Of a stretch of 64,000 nt of DNA, positions 1 through 10,514 are shown one piece after another. The notes beneath the pieces are model-generated. The model was not told where the DNA came from and did no database searches. It saw nothing but the letters and a program-made list of their open reading frames with translations. The stretch is from assembly GCA_011109175.1 (NCBI GenBank), contig RDEW01000010.1:248001-312000 (forward strand). The letters are read 5' to 3'. Position 1 is the stretch's first letter; each line of letters starts with the position of its first letter. The stretch is from Dicyema japonicum. Taxonomy: Eukaryota; Dicyemida; Rhombozoa; Dicyemidae. A program made the translations under genes and the position numbers.

Positions 1-95
1 AAGAAATCAGTATACCAAGTCTTAATATAATTTGAGTAAACTAAATGTTGATGAACTAACCCAATTTATTAGTAAAATGAAATTAGTTAACATAA

Positions 96-1722
96 CTATT
101 CAGATACCTCCATGGTAGACGCTACTGTTGCAGCTATGTAAAGTTGAGATTTGTCTAAATATTAATAAAGTAGAAAACCTAGGAGATTTTTAAATTTAGG
201 ATGTTTCCCAATCACTCTGGGAAGAAAATAAGTGGGAATAGCTGTCGCAGTAATCAGAATTCCACATCCCGCTGCATATGGGGCAGCAACGACGGAAGCA
301 ATGATAAGGGACCCTACAATCAGAATAAATATAATCGCAATTGGAATGGGAGCCTATAATAAGAAGGAATCGATACCTTAATTGGTCTGTTTGTATCTGG
401 TTCTTTTTTACGAAGATACATGAGTCCAATCAGGGAAAGTATCACTGCAAGCCAATTCATAATGCTGGTGTAATTTAACAGAGCTTCAACGTCCCCGGCT
501 AGTGTGTAGAACATGGATAGTAATCCCTGTTAAATAAAAGTAATCCAACAGTAACTATCGTAGCTACCACAGGTGTATTATATTTTAAATTTATAGTGTT
601 AGTAATCTTGGGCATGTGACCATTCCGTCCAGCAACGAAAAACAGCCTACCATTTCAAACCAATGATAACCTTGATGTCGAAATGGTGATTCCATTCACA
701 GCACCAAAGGTCGAGCAGGCGACCCCAGCAGCCAAAACATAACCAAAAATGGGGTGTATTTTGTCTCCAAAAGTCTATAATGTAGGAAATATAAAACTAG
801 AGCGATTGCCTTAGAATTAATTATTTCCTCAATGCTCAAATCAGAATAATATGCTAATATTGCTAAGACATATATGACCATGATAAAAAATAATGATAAA
901 AATAGACTCAATGGTAGATCCCTGATAGTTTATTATACATCATACTTTTTTACATTTTTCATTTCTTCAGCGACAGTGTTGAGAAATTGCCTACAATATC
1001 AAAGAGTCAAACCATCCATTGTAGGAAAATAATCCTCCATAGTGAGCCAGGGCAATCAACGAAAAGTCCCTTGTTGTGCCTTCAAACCCGGTATTGAGGG
1101 TACTCAAATCACCTGAAATATCAATATTTATAACCAGTTGCTAGATTGTAGAATCCTGTGAATATGATTGAAAGCAATGCTAAAATTTTGATAATACTGA
1201 ATATATCTTGAATCATAGTTGAAGCCCTGACACTCAGACAATTTATAGTTGTCACGATCACTGGGATTACAAAAATGTATTACTTATACATAAACTTCCT
1301 AAAAGGAGGACAACTGACCTCATTGAGTCACAAGCTGGGTAAATTGGTTTCAGGAGGTATATTGCAAATGTAAGAGATACAATTGCATTTAACGAAGGCC
1401 TTATTACGATAATTTCGACCCAGATTCGAACGAAAGCAGCAAATGAACCAAATGCTCTCATAATATAAATGTAGTCTCCACCAGAACTAGGGATCATTGT
1501 CCCCAATTCTGCATAACACAATGACCCCATAAGAGATAATATTCCACAATTTATCCAAACAATAAATGACATGCCAATACTTCCAGTCTGTTTGAGCACA
1601 GTAGTAGAACTTATGAAAATTCCTGAACCAATTACAGACCCAATAATGATTGACATTGAGCTGAGCAATGATATATTTTTCCCAAGCTTATGCTCATTTT
1701 CATCTTGAGTGTCCAGGTGCAT
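96..1722 (-). CDS. SLC7-family amino-acid transporter (heteromeric transporter light chain), 10 exons
   Basis: Probable 12-TM amino-acid exchanger of the plasma membrane, resembling b(0,+)AT and y+LAT light chains. Exons (minus): 1722-1284, 1260-1135, 1112-1013, 990-946, 921-798, 774-671, 646-556, 526-377, 353-179, 154-96. They give 471 codons with no internal stop; the human relative has 487 residues. The nine GT..AG introns are 23, 22, 22, 24, 23, 24, 29, 23 and 24 nt. TM1 carries the family motif GSGIF. 'CYAELGTMIPSSGGDYIYI' follows in TM2-3, and a Cys after TM3 ('YPACDS') sits where light chains form the disulfide to the heavy chain. Later blocks 'AGRNGHMPKI' and 'RPIK' also match the family. 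The start is the first ATG before a hydrophilic N-terminus of about 20 residues. The substrate and the subfamily cannot be decided by eye. Confidence 0.93.
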
Positions 1723-2064
1723 TTGACTAATATTTTATTTTTCAATATAAATTTAATAATATTTATAATATAAAATTTAATATAAAATAATTTAATTGAA
1801 ATTATCAACATTATATTTTTTTTGTTTTTTTAAATCCCCTGACCTAAAAATTAACTTTTAACTAATTTTAAATTGTTTTTAATTAACAATTTTTTATCTT
1901 AAAAGGTTTTTTATAATTAAAATTTTCTCTATAAGTCGTTTCCTCTTAAGCAACTATGGGAGTAAACCCAATTTTCACAGTCCTTTTCCTTTTCCTCAAT
2001 ATATATTGTCATCACTTTACTCACACTCTTCTCTCGCTTCATAATCAGACCGAAAGTAAATATC
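1723..2064. other. AT-rich flank of the transporter gene
   Basis: Very AT-rich, with runs of A and T. It probably contains the promoter and 5' leader of the minus-strand transporter. I see no coding potential or recognisable repeat. Confidence 0.4.
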
Positions 2065-3300
2065 TTTTATTTATTCATTAAGTGTATCATAACGCCGCGA
2101 AAGGTTGACTTCGTTCCTATATGATATATCCAAAGTCTTCTTGATTACCAGCGATTGAACATACACATTTGTTCTTTCACTTATATTCAAAGATCTGGCA
2201 TACTTCCATGAATGTGAAGTCACTAGGCCATCCCAGGTGAGTACAATCGGAACAATCTTGACCTCTGCGTAGTGTATCATCTCCAGCTCTTTGAAAAGAA
2301 GGTCACTTCCTCAGCTTTTTGCATTCCACCTGCTGTAGATTTTGGGTAGATGTTATTAGCACTTCGACCAAGACAATTTTGTTTCTCCTTTTATCAAAAA
2401 CGGACAGGTTTGGTTTGTTATGCTCAATAATTATGTCCGTTTTGATAAAGGTGTCAAGTCGAATATCAACTGAGTCATTTATTACAGTGGATTGCACTGA
2501 ATGATTCTTCAGTTTCTTCTCATTTTTGAGACTAAACTCTCTGCAAAAGTGGAAATCTAGACACCTCACTACTTCGTTATGTCTTCTTACATAATCCCCA
2601 TGCAACATCTTCTCACACCTATGGCACAATGATCCACAGTCTTCTTCCATTTTTGCAATGGGTGCACATTACATTTTGTTCTCCAAAGAACAGATTCCTA
2701 ACTTGAATAAGGCAGAATAAGGCTTCCGACCTTTGGGAGTTATTCCCTTTTAGAAGCCAATGAGAGGAATGCTCTATATTCGCACAATCCTACAACAAAT
2801 TCTTATAAATAACGGAATGAAGACTCTTCAATCTTATTTGATTCATTAAACCTTCTTTTTGCATGTTCGATATCAATTTTATATCCAACTCAGTAGTGTC
2901 GCAGACAGAATTAATGCCAAATGTGTTTTCTCCGAAATTTCAGCTTCAAGAATTGTGACACTTCTACTGCCAACAGTACTTCTGGGTTTCAAATCATGAA
3001 AAAATCCATATAACATCTCATTTAGAAGAGAGATTGAGTGTAGCCATTTCCCAAGGAAATTCTTCGTTAAATAAAACCTCTGCTTGCATGCAGGTTTGAG
3101 ATGGACTCTATGTTTAATCATATGGTGCGGATAGCTGAGTCAATCAATTCGTATTCACAGGGTTCCACATTAATGAGTCCAATATAATTGTTATATAAAG
3201 ACAAAGCATGCTCGTTAATAGCCTTAAACATATTCACTGCATTTAGTTTGGTATTCACCAGATTCTCAATTCTCTGGTTTACTTACGAAGAAATTATTTT
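2065..3300 (-). mobile_element. Family C retroelement fragment: RT thumb plus C-terminal nuclease-like domain
   Basis: Decayed minus-strand LINE piece. In order: an RT-thumb block ('LNAVNMFKAINEHAL', then 'GLINVEPCEYE'), a Cys/His cluster ('CHRCEKMLHGDYVRRH'), a PD-(D/E)XK-like block ('NKPNLSVFDKRRNKIVLVEV') and a final 'TWDGLVTSHSWKYARSL' / 'VYVQSLVIKKTLDIS' segment. The same blocks recur at 27.3 kb, 44.6 kb and 48.9 kb. Frames are interrupted. The clade is not assigned; R2/Dong-like elements with C-terminal restriction-like endonucleases are the closest known architecture. Confidence 0.7.
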
Positions 3301-3990
3301 TAACATTTCTAGCTTTTGAATTTGTCTGGAAGGACCTTCCAATACACCGAGGTATGGAATGGTGAGCATGGAGGAAGATATAGTATCTTGAGGTTGTGGG
3401 ATTGGATTACTTCGTTGATCCATTGTAATGGTGAATCCTAGCATTGTCCATGACGAAGTAGGGATCCACAATTCATACTTCGTCTATAAAGATCATTCGG
3501 CTATCCCCAACGTAAAATCAAATTTCTTGGAAATTTGTCCCATATTCCAATCGTGTCTCAATGGTTCTTTCATAGTTTCTTCTCTAAGAAACAATGCTGA
3601 GAGTTTTCACTGAGTTGTGAAATTCATTTAAACAGCGGTTGATGGTACTTGTACTTACGGATATCTCCATCTCCCCCAACAGTTTTATTTTTCAACGCCC
3701 CCAAGGTCTTTTCTGATCAGATTGTTCTATGATCTCCGCCACGCTTACAACATTTGATCTTTCCTTCAGATATGAAGAAAGAATTGTACATGCAGTTGTA
3801 CGAGGAAGACCCATAACTCGGGAGATATCACTATTGCCAAGATTATTCTTAGTGTGGTTAATACCGAGTTCTCTGACTTTATTTGAGATTTTACGCCTTT
3901 TTAGACATTGGAAACACCTGGACATAAGAATTTTCTCCAATTATAAGGAGTCATTGATGATCTATTCAACAATCCCCCGTTCCTCCTAAT
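3301..3990 (-). mobile_element. Decayed DDE transposase of the Tc1/IS630 type
   Basis: The N-terminal part has a helix-turn-helix block ('SDISRVMGLPRTTACTIL') followed by 'RPWGR'. Further on, in another frame, are the catalytic neighbourhoods 'YFVMDNARIHHYNG' (second acidic residue) and 'LYLPPCSPFH' (before the third). Stops and frameshifts separate them, so this is a fossil. No terminal inverted repeats were found by eye. Confidence 0.6.
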
Positions 3991-4129
3991 TAGATAAATT
4001 GCTATGTCTTGACAAAACTGAGTTGTCCGCTCAACCAGGTGGTCGGATGCAGAGAATTTCCTCTTCAGAAGGTTTTACTTTATGCACGTGCTTAGCATGA
4101 ACTAAAAAATGACGCTAAATTCTTCTCAT

Positions 4130-4480
4130 AACTTAGAAAATTGTATATTTTTGAATTCTGTTCCTTTATCAGATTGTAAATATTTGCACGGATCATAATC
4201 CATCTCTTAAATTTTCGGCGACTTTGATGCCACCTTTATTTTTATGATTCCTTGTAATCGCATATTTAGAATAAACGTCAATTACTGATGACAACCAAGA
4301 AAATGATCATTCTCATTTTCAAACCTACGAAATAACATAATTTATACATTTTAGGTCAATCAGATCGATCTGAAATCTCTCATTTGGTACATCAGCAACA
4401 ATATGACTCATATCGTCATATTGTTTCAGTGGCACTGCAGACTGGCATATATCGCAGTTTCTTACCACGTGATGAATTCA
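4130..4480 (-). mobile_element. Integrase-core remnant (rve superfamily)
   Basis: Short in-frame blocks include 'CDICQSAVPLKQYDD', 'NERFQIDLIDL' and 'LQSDKGTEFKN'. These match the zinc-finger end and the catalytic-Asp regions of integrases. A longer copy at 16.3-17.2 kb shows the same blocks. No RT or LTR is visible beside it, so a Ginger-like or domesticated-integrase-like DNA element is possible. Heavily broken. Confidence 0.6.
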
Positions 4481-4539
4481 GATATATAAGATTTTAGGAT
4501 GTGTCCATCACAATTACGTCACCTGCATAAATAAGAAGA

Positions 4540-5010
4540 TTAGTATGCACATGTCATTCTCTCCCCATGTTGAAAACGTAATTTCGAAATGCGAAAAGAA
4601 AACTAATGTTCTGAAATGCCTCACAGGCTTATGGAAGATCGGAAAGCATTCTGTTTTGGGAACTGTATATAAACAATTTATTGAATTATGATATCTTATG
4701 CATGTGGTATATGGGGTCCACTCATCTCTTGGACGAATGTCTTGAAAATCGAGGCTAGTCGGAGAAGAGCCTCCAAAATCACAGAACGCTGGATTCGTGG
4801 AGAACTCCAACCACCAATGCCTCTTGAAGCCTTAATAAGAATGAACCACGGAACGCGCCGTCGTGACTGCGAAGGTCAAGTCACTCGACCGATACGTGCT
4901 TTTGTGGGGACGAGGGAGGAGCATCGGTGCAAAATGAGGTCCCTGCTCAGGAATCCTTTGCTTTTATGCCTTTCCTTGCTTTTTCAAAGCCAAGGTCACC
5001 ATCTCCATTA
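4540..5010 (+). mobile_element. LINE A 3' fragment (RT C-terminus)
   Basis: Carries the LINE A C-terminal signature 'ISYACGIWGP' and 'FVGTREEHRCKMRSLL'. The region before the first ATG continues the same protein in other frames. 5'-truncated and interrupted. Confidence 0.75.
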
Positions 5011-5162
5011 AAACAACCTGCGCAATCGAGCACAGATGTTTAGCCGTGACATAATCTCCGATAAATTGGTTGGGACTTCATTGTATTTTCAACGAATTTT
5101 AGGTGCTGTTTTTGAAGTAACTGTCTTTGCTGTCACGTTCTCCCAAAATCGCCTATTGTTGC

Positions 5163-5940
5163 CTATCCATCGTTTTTCGTTGCTCTCCTATGCTCAAACT
5201 TTTTGGTGACTGGGCGTTCACCACATCTGGCACAATGTGAGGACGAGCCACAATTTATACAATTCATTGTGTTTTCAAAAGTCTCTCCACACACAGTAAG
5301 GTCGTGTTCCCTTGCACAATGGAGACATATTACAGAAGGATATGTTTCCATAGCGTTGGCAATGAAACACCTCGGTGGGCCTATTCTGTACTATTCATAT
5401 GTGATTGGCACGTGGGAAATGCTGAAACCAAGACAAACAAGCGATGTAGCCTCCGCCCTTGATCCAACTAGAACTTTGCAAGAGGGAGTCTCTTATCTCT
5501 CTTGTAGAAACGGAATATTAGAGGGGGCGAATTCTTTGATAAATTCATGAAGGTCGTTATCATCAACCCAAAAGGGCAGGTTCTTGAATATAATTTCGGA
5601 CGGTCTCACTTGGATTTTACTGAAACAAAGGTTTCCAACGGCGAAGAAATTTGATAGTTTTGTCCACATCATAGGGAGTGAAGAAGGCAGTATATAGCGT
5701 CTGCTGTGGACCACATCGTTTGTCATGCATAGAGTGAGAGAATTTCTTGTGACTGATCATAAGATTATTTGAAAGTTTCCGTGCAGATTCCGAGGCAATA
5801 AGAGTAAAGGCTTCCACTCCGTCCCATCTTCGTTTATAAGACTGTTGATACTTGTCAGTGTCTTCCAGAATGTGCCACACGAGTTTTTTGTGTTATAGTC
5901 GACCAATAAGCAGGCCCCATTTATGCATGTGGTTAGCACG
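5163..5940 (-). mobile_element. LINE ORF1 fragment with zinc knuckles
   Basis: The C-terminus carries Cys/His knuckles ('CLHCAREHDLTVC', then 'CINCGSSSHCARC'), typical of nucleic-acid-binding ORF1 (gag-like) proteins of LINEs. Upstream frames give an RNA-binding-like stretch ('EIIFKNLPFWVDDNDLHEF'). At least two frameshifts. It is not directly joined to an RT, so the parent family is unknown. Confidence 0.6.
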
Positions 5941-5984
5941 GATTAATTGGAGGCCAAAGATCTTAGCTTTTCTTTCCTTTTTGG

Positions 5985-6140
5985 AGCGCTGAGTCCCTAG
6001 AGATAATCAAGTTCCGCAGTGATGACGGCATCACTCGTCAAACCAGGAAGCATTGTAAATGGACGGAATTTTTACCCAGAATGGGCACAATCGGGATTCG
6101 AACAAGGATGCATCTAAATTGTGTCTGAGACCTATAACAC
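5985..6140 (-). repeat. tRNA-derived SINE copy
   Basis: On the minus strand a B-box-like 'GTTCGAATCCC' is followed about 60 bp later by the SINE tail 'GACGAGTGATGCCGTCATCA' and 'CTGCGGAAC'. The same tail occurs at 28.9, 29.7 and 39.2 kb. This copy lacks part of the tail hairpin. Confidence 0.65.
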
Positions 6141-6169
6141 TGCTTTATTCCGACTTTGTTATGTTATGT

Positions 6170-6345
6170 TATCCAATTAAGTCGCGTCCGACCCTTGGAG
6201 ATCTCATGAATAAGTTTCCTCCACTCTCTCCGATCCGTTGCAATTTGGAGTAGCCTCGATATAGGCATTCCCGTGACGTCTTCCACCGTGGATAGCCACC
6301 GAGTCCTCGGTCGACCAGGTCTTCTCTTCCCAGTAATATTCCGAC
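6170..6345 (-). mobile_element. 3' end of an additional LINE RT family
   Basis: One minus frame reads 'GRPRTRWLSTVEDVTGM' then 'ATDRREWRKLIHEISKGR', the usual extreme C-terminus of several invertebrate LINE reverse transcriptases. It does not match LINE A or LINE B. Confidence 0.6.
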
Positions 6346-6742
6346 TTTAGTTAGTTTAAAGCACTTCACTTATACCATGATCATATGAATATTTAGGTTT
6401 TCACTTGCGTCGTAATCCTTACTAAGTTTTCTACTAGTTACTCCCATCCAACAGTAAAGTTGGAAGAATACAATAAAGATATATTACTCTGTGAGGAGGT
6501 ACTTGATAAAATCTGCTCAAATATATCCGGAATTATCAAAAAGGATCATGGTTTAATATAGAAGCCGTAGTTTCGAGATGTAACATCATTAATGGGATAT
6601 TACTTAACTTCGATACCTGCGGTTTTGTATTAGCATTGAATATTTAAAATTTTGACGTAACAAGCAAAAATTTAGTGATTGTTAATATTTTGTGGTTATA
6701 AATTAGTAATAGGAATTAATTTTAACAGAAATTCAAACACAA
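6346..6742. other. Intergenic; one possible small exon
   Basis: Mostly AT-rich. On the plus strand 6456-6561 reads as a charged helical stretch ('KLEEYNKDILLCEEVLDKIC...') ending in TAG, and a 29-nt GT..AG intron could lie before it. I cannot assign it, and it may be chance. Confidence 0.2.
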
Positions 6743-7109
6743 CTAACCAATAGTTAAGGTCACGCCTCCAATAGGTGCCATAAACGCCAACTTGTATATT
6801 CCTGTCAATCCATAATCATAGCAAGCACCCGAAAACATCAAAATTCCAGCTGTGAACAAATATGAGGCCTATATATAATTTAATTGACTCTCACTAATCG
6901 ACATCTGAGACATAGCGAAGCGACAACGAGGATTATACTGTGAGTCAAATGAATCGTATTTCCAGCAGAAAATGCTAACTGTCGTCATTCATCAGCATAG
7001 TTTTTTTTTTGAAAAACTATAGTTGTATATAATATTTACTATGGTGGTTATAAGCAGCCAGCATAACTGCAAAAGCTCCAAATACTGGTCCTACGCTACC
7101 CGTTGCCAT
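6743..7109 (-). CDS. TMEM256 / DUF423-like small membrane protein, with an in-frame TGA
   Basis: Small multi-pass membrane protein family, about 113 residues in human. Exons (minus): 7109-7040, 7016-6895, 6868-6743, with introns of 23 and 26 nt. The reading is 106 codons. Matches: N-terminal 'GPVFGAFAVMLAAYNHH' (family pattern LGALSGAxALGxxxYGAH), 'AGNTIHLTHSIILVVASLC', and 'AGILMFSGACYDYGLTG' followed by 'APIGGVTLTIG'. One in-frame TGA at 6985-6987 (after 'YADE') interrupts it, either a nonsense mutation or a base error. The stop is at 6743-6745, a few residues short of relatives. A LINE B fragment on the same strand abuts the ATG and is in frame with it. Function of the family is not established. 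Confidence 0.8.
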
Positions 7110-7240
7110 GTTCCGTAGAATATCTAGATCATCCCCATCTTTAAGGCACTTTCTAATCCTCCTGAGATCTTTATCTAGGATTACCGGCAATTTTGTCCTC
7201 GGTTGGACGTTGAAACGCGAAGCCTCCAAGATAAAATTCT
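7110..7240 (-). mobile_element. LINE B C-terminal piece downstream of the MULE insertion
   Basis: Minus frame 'FILEASRFNVQPRTKLP' and 'DDLDILRN' match the LINE B extreme C-terminus seen at 41.8 and 55.5 kb. It is the second half of the copy at 9502-10510, split by the transposon at 7241-9501. Its end coincides with the TMEM256 start codon. Confidence 0.8.
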
Positions 7241-7345
7241 GGAGTGCGGAAAAAAAGTCAAGTGGAAAAAAAGTCAAGCGGAAAAAAGTCAAGTCCGTAA
7301 GCGGAAAAAAGTCAAGCGGAAAAAAGTCAAGTCCGTGATTTCGTT
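7241..7345. repeat. Left MULE terminal array
   Basis: Five spaced copies of (G)CGGAAAAAA(A)GTCAAG in direct orientation. An inverted copy ('GGACTTGACTTTTATTCC') follows just after 7345, so the end can fold on itself. Confidence 0.85.
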
Positions 7346-7540
7346 AGCGGACTTGACTTTTATTCCGCTTTGGTATAATCGCTTTGACTAAATCAATTTA
7401 AGAATTTCAAGGTAATAATAAAATTGACTTAACTTTTTTCGCTTTGGTTTAATCTTTTTGACTTAATCAAAATACGGATTTTAAGATTATAATTAGGCGT
7501 ATTTTAAATATTATGCTTGCCGCAAAAAATAAGAGACAAA

Positions 7541-9006
7541 ATGGTGATAATATCAACTAACAAAGGAGTAAAGAAAATTTGTTTTAAGGGTTATTTGTAT
7601 ACAAAGCACTCGAGACAAAAAACTATATAATTTTTAAATGTGTGAAAAAATCTTCACAAGGATGCAGAGGAAGCCTAAGAACAGATCATAATTTCGAATT
7701 TCCCAAAGAAGGAATTTCTCACAATCACGAATTTGACGAAAGTCAAATAAAACTGATGAAATTGTGCAACGAAGCAAAACTTATTGCTAAAACGAGTCAA
7801 GAAAATCCCTTACAAATCTATTCAAAGGTTGTGTCTGAATGTGAAACAGCAACCAGAATTATTCTCCCTTCTGCAGATTCTTTCAAGCGAACACTTAGGA
7901 ATCAACGCTTGTCTCTACATATTCCAAAAAATATTTTCGATCTCGGAGATATTCCATCGTCTTTATCTTTAACTCTTGGTCCAGATTCAGAAAATTTTTT
8001 AATTTATGATAATCATAGAAGAACCGATAGAATATTGATATTCAGCACCAAAACTAATATAACGTTATTGGCGAATTCAAAATCATGGTATATGGATGGA
8101 AATTTCTCCATGGCACCATGTATCTTCAAGCAAATCTATTTTATCAGGATTCAGTTCAATGCCAGTGCAATTACAGTTATTTATGGAATATTACCTTCTA
8201 AATCACGAAAGATTTACGAAGAATTTTTTGAGGCTATTCAAAATGCAATTCATAATTTGAATTTGGAATTTTGTCTTGAAACTATTATGGCAGACTTTGA
8301 AGATTCGGTATTTCGAGCTGTCCTTGCAGTATTTGGGAGACGAATACATATTAGAGGATGTTATTATCATCTAAGACAGTCAACCTGGAGAAAAATTCAA
8401 GAATTGCATCTAGTAAAACAATATAAAGAAAATATTAATTTTAACATTTTTTGCGCAATGATAGACGCTCTTGCATTTTTACCCATTCAAGATATGGAAG
8501 AAGGAATAGAATTCCTAATGAATAATATGCCAGAAAATGTTCCAGATTCAAAATATATATTAGATTATTTTGATAGAACATATGTTCGCGGTTATTATCG
8601 TTGCTTAAATGATCGAGAAAATCCCTTAGCTGTTAGAATACAGCACATTGCTCCATTGTTTCCTCCAAATTTATGGAATGTGTATGAAGCTACACTCAAT
8701 AATAAACAAAGAACAAATAACTATTGTGAAGGGTGGAACAATAAATTATACAATTTGACGGGATATCGTCATCCATCGATATGGAATATTATATCGTCAT
8801 TCCAAAAAGAAGAAAAAATGACGAAAACTATTATTGACCAGGATTCCTTTGGAAAAAGAATTTCAACAAGAACAAATAAAAAAACGATTGATAGACAAAA
8901 AAGGCTTTTAAATATATGTCTGGATCGCCAGGACGGAAAAAAAACAGTAGGAGAAGCCCTAAAAGCAATTGCATGGAATATTAAATATTCTTTTGATTCA
9001 CATTAA
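7541..9006 (+). pseudogene. MULE transposase with N-terminal FLYWCH finger, one frameshift
   Basis: From ATG 7541 the frame gives 'GYLYTKHSRQK', the first half of a FLYWCH zinc finger, then hits a stop. One base missing in the six-A run at 7617-7622 would bring in the long frame, which continues the finger ('FKCVKKSSQGCRG ... HNHEF'). The main frame (7642-9006, about 454 codons) carries the MULE catalytic neighbourhoods: 'YMDGNFSMAP' (first D), 'TIMADFEDSVFRAV' with 'RGCYYHLRQS' (second D), and 'NNYCEGWNNKL' (E). Apart from the single-base deletion it is open, so the copy is young or nearly functional. The deletion could also be a sequencing error. Confidence 0.9.
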
Positions 9007-9240
9007 ATAATCCCTTGATTCTCGTTAAATAAAAATCATATGTTTATAACATTTTAAAAAATTTTAAAAGTAGAAAAAATCTGTTTTATTTTTAGAATTT
9101 ATTTCCACCACGTGTAGTTTTAGTTGTGGCGGGACATTTTAATTCATTAACATTAGCCAAAATTAACTATTTAAATAATTTGTTATTCTAAACTCGCTTA
9201 CTTTAAAATGAAACGATCATGAATAAAAATCTTAATTTAT

Positions 9241-9501
9241 AAACGGAAAAAAAGTCAAGTCCGTTAACGAAATTACGGACTTGACTTTTTTTCCGTTTTG
9301 CGCTAAATTTCGAAAATTTATAAGGGAAAAATTTTCAAAAATGGAAAAAAAGTCAAGCGGAAAAAAAGTCAAGTATTGAAAAAATTTTTAAAAATTAAAA
9401 GATGCTAGTAGTATCACAAAAATGCGATATAAACTAAAAAAAGACAACTTGACTTTTTTTCCGCTTGACTTTTTTTCCGCTTGACTTTTTTTCCTACAAC
9501 C
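9241..9501. repeat. Right MULE terminal array
   Basis: Contains an inverted pair built from CGGAAAAAAAGTCAAGTCCG around 9244-9298, two further direct copies near 9343-9374, and three copies in opposite orientation ending at 9494. It mirrors the left end with extra internal copies. Confidence 0.85.
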
Positions 9502-10510
9502 AAAATTCTCCTCCATTGCTATGTTGCAGGGGGCTTCATATCGTGGCGGAGTATGTGTCCAAACAGCCTCATCTTGACTCAGTAATATTACATGATATTG
9601 GCTCAGTTCCTGTTCTCTTGTATAAGATTTCGGACGGCATTTGAAATAGCTTCGGGAAGAAAGGAGTGCTCTGAGATGATTTCTGTGAAAAGAATTCAAC
9701 TTTTCGAGTTCCTGCCTAGTACATTCCCATGTACCGGCATTATATAATAGGATTGGCCTCACTAGGGCATTGTATAGTCTCATTCGAGTTTTAGGGTCAA
9801 GCCCTTTGTGCAGAATCCTGGTCTTTTCATTTTGCTGAAAGCGACGTTAGTCAATGCCTTCCTTCGTGTTATATTTTTGTGTCACCGAGAAGGGATCCTA
9901 GTTTTTTTACCTACGCCAGTGCTTCTCGGTTTTTTCCTCACTTTTTTTTAGCTCCGTAATTTCGGTTTTGTTTGTTTACTTTTAATGACCATTCAGCCAT
10001 TCTATCAGGAGCTTTATCCAAAAGTGCAATTAACTCTTCTTTGTTATTCAAATAAAGTCCACGTCATCCGCATATGCTATTATTCTCGTTCTTTCTCCAA
10101 TATGAGGCTTCAAGTCTCGTAGAGCTGCCTCCAGATAAATAATAAACAAAATCGGGAATAATGGATTTCTTTGAGGGGTACCAATTGTCGGTTAAAATGT
10201 CCTCGGTAAAGCTTTCCAGTCCTGTCCATAAAACTTGTGTCCGTCAGGAGTGTCCTGACCATCCTAATCGTTAAGATCCAGTATTTGCAGTAGCTTGTTC
10301 CTGTTGACGGGATCAAAGGCCTTTACATGTCAATCCTCAGAATGGTTGTCGTTATTTTAAATTTTTGAACAGTCGCACTTCTCCATTTGTGGCTCCATAT
10401 AGCATCCGACGTTGATCTCCTTTAGCAGAAGCCACTTTGATATGCCGACTGGTATGAGTCTAGGCGTCCCTCCATTATTTGAAGCGTAATATTGGCTAGT
10501 ATCTTTCGCA
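9502..10510 (-). mobile_element. LINE B RT fragment interrupted by the MULE
   Basis: Minus-strand RT pieces: 'LRKILANITLQIMEGRLDS' near 10.49 kb, then the RT thumb 'RLYNALVRPILLYNAGTWE' and 'FHRNHLRALL', then 'APCNIAMEEN', which runs into the MULE. Several stops and frameshifts. 5'-truncated against a LINE A tail. Confidence 0.8.
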
Positions 10511-10514
10511 ATGT

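Larger units (their letters stand above)
7241..9501 (+). mobile_element. MULE (Mutator-like) DNA transposon, complete ends and 8-bp target duplication
   Basis: The element starts GGAGTGCGGAAAAAAAGTCA and ends with the inverted form of GGTTGTAGGAAAAAAAGTCA. It is flanked on both sides by the 8-bp repeat AAAATTCT (7233-7240 and 9502-9509). Removing the element and one repeat rejoins the interrupted LINE B reading frame exactly ('NIAMEEN' to 'FILEAS'), which independently confirms the boundaries. It encodes a single MULE transposase. Termini contain arrays of a 16-bp motif (separate entries). Confidence 0.92.

Noticed and set aside
7017-7292. Single 91-codon gene
   Set aside because: It is an accidental in-frame join of a MULE end, LINE B and the first exon of the TMEM256-like gene.
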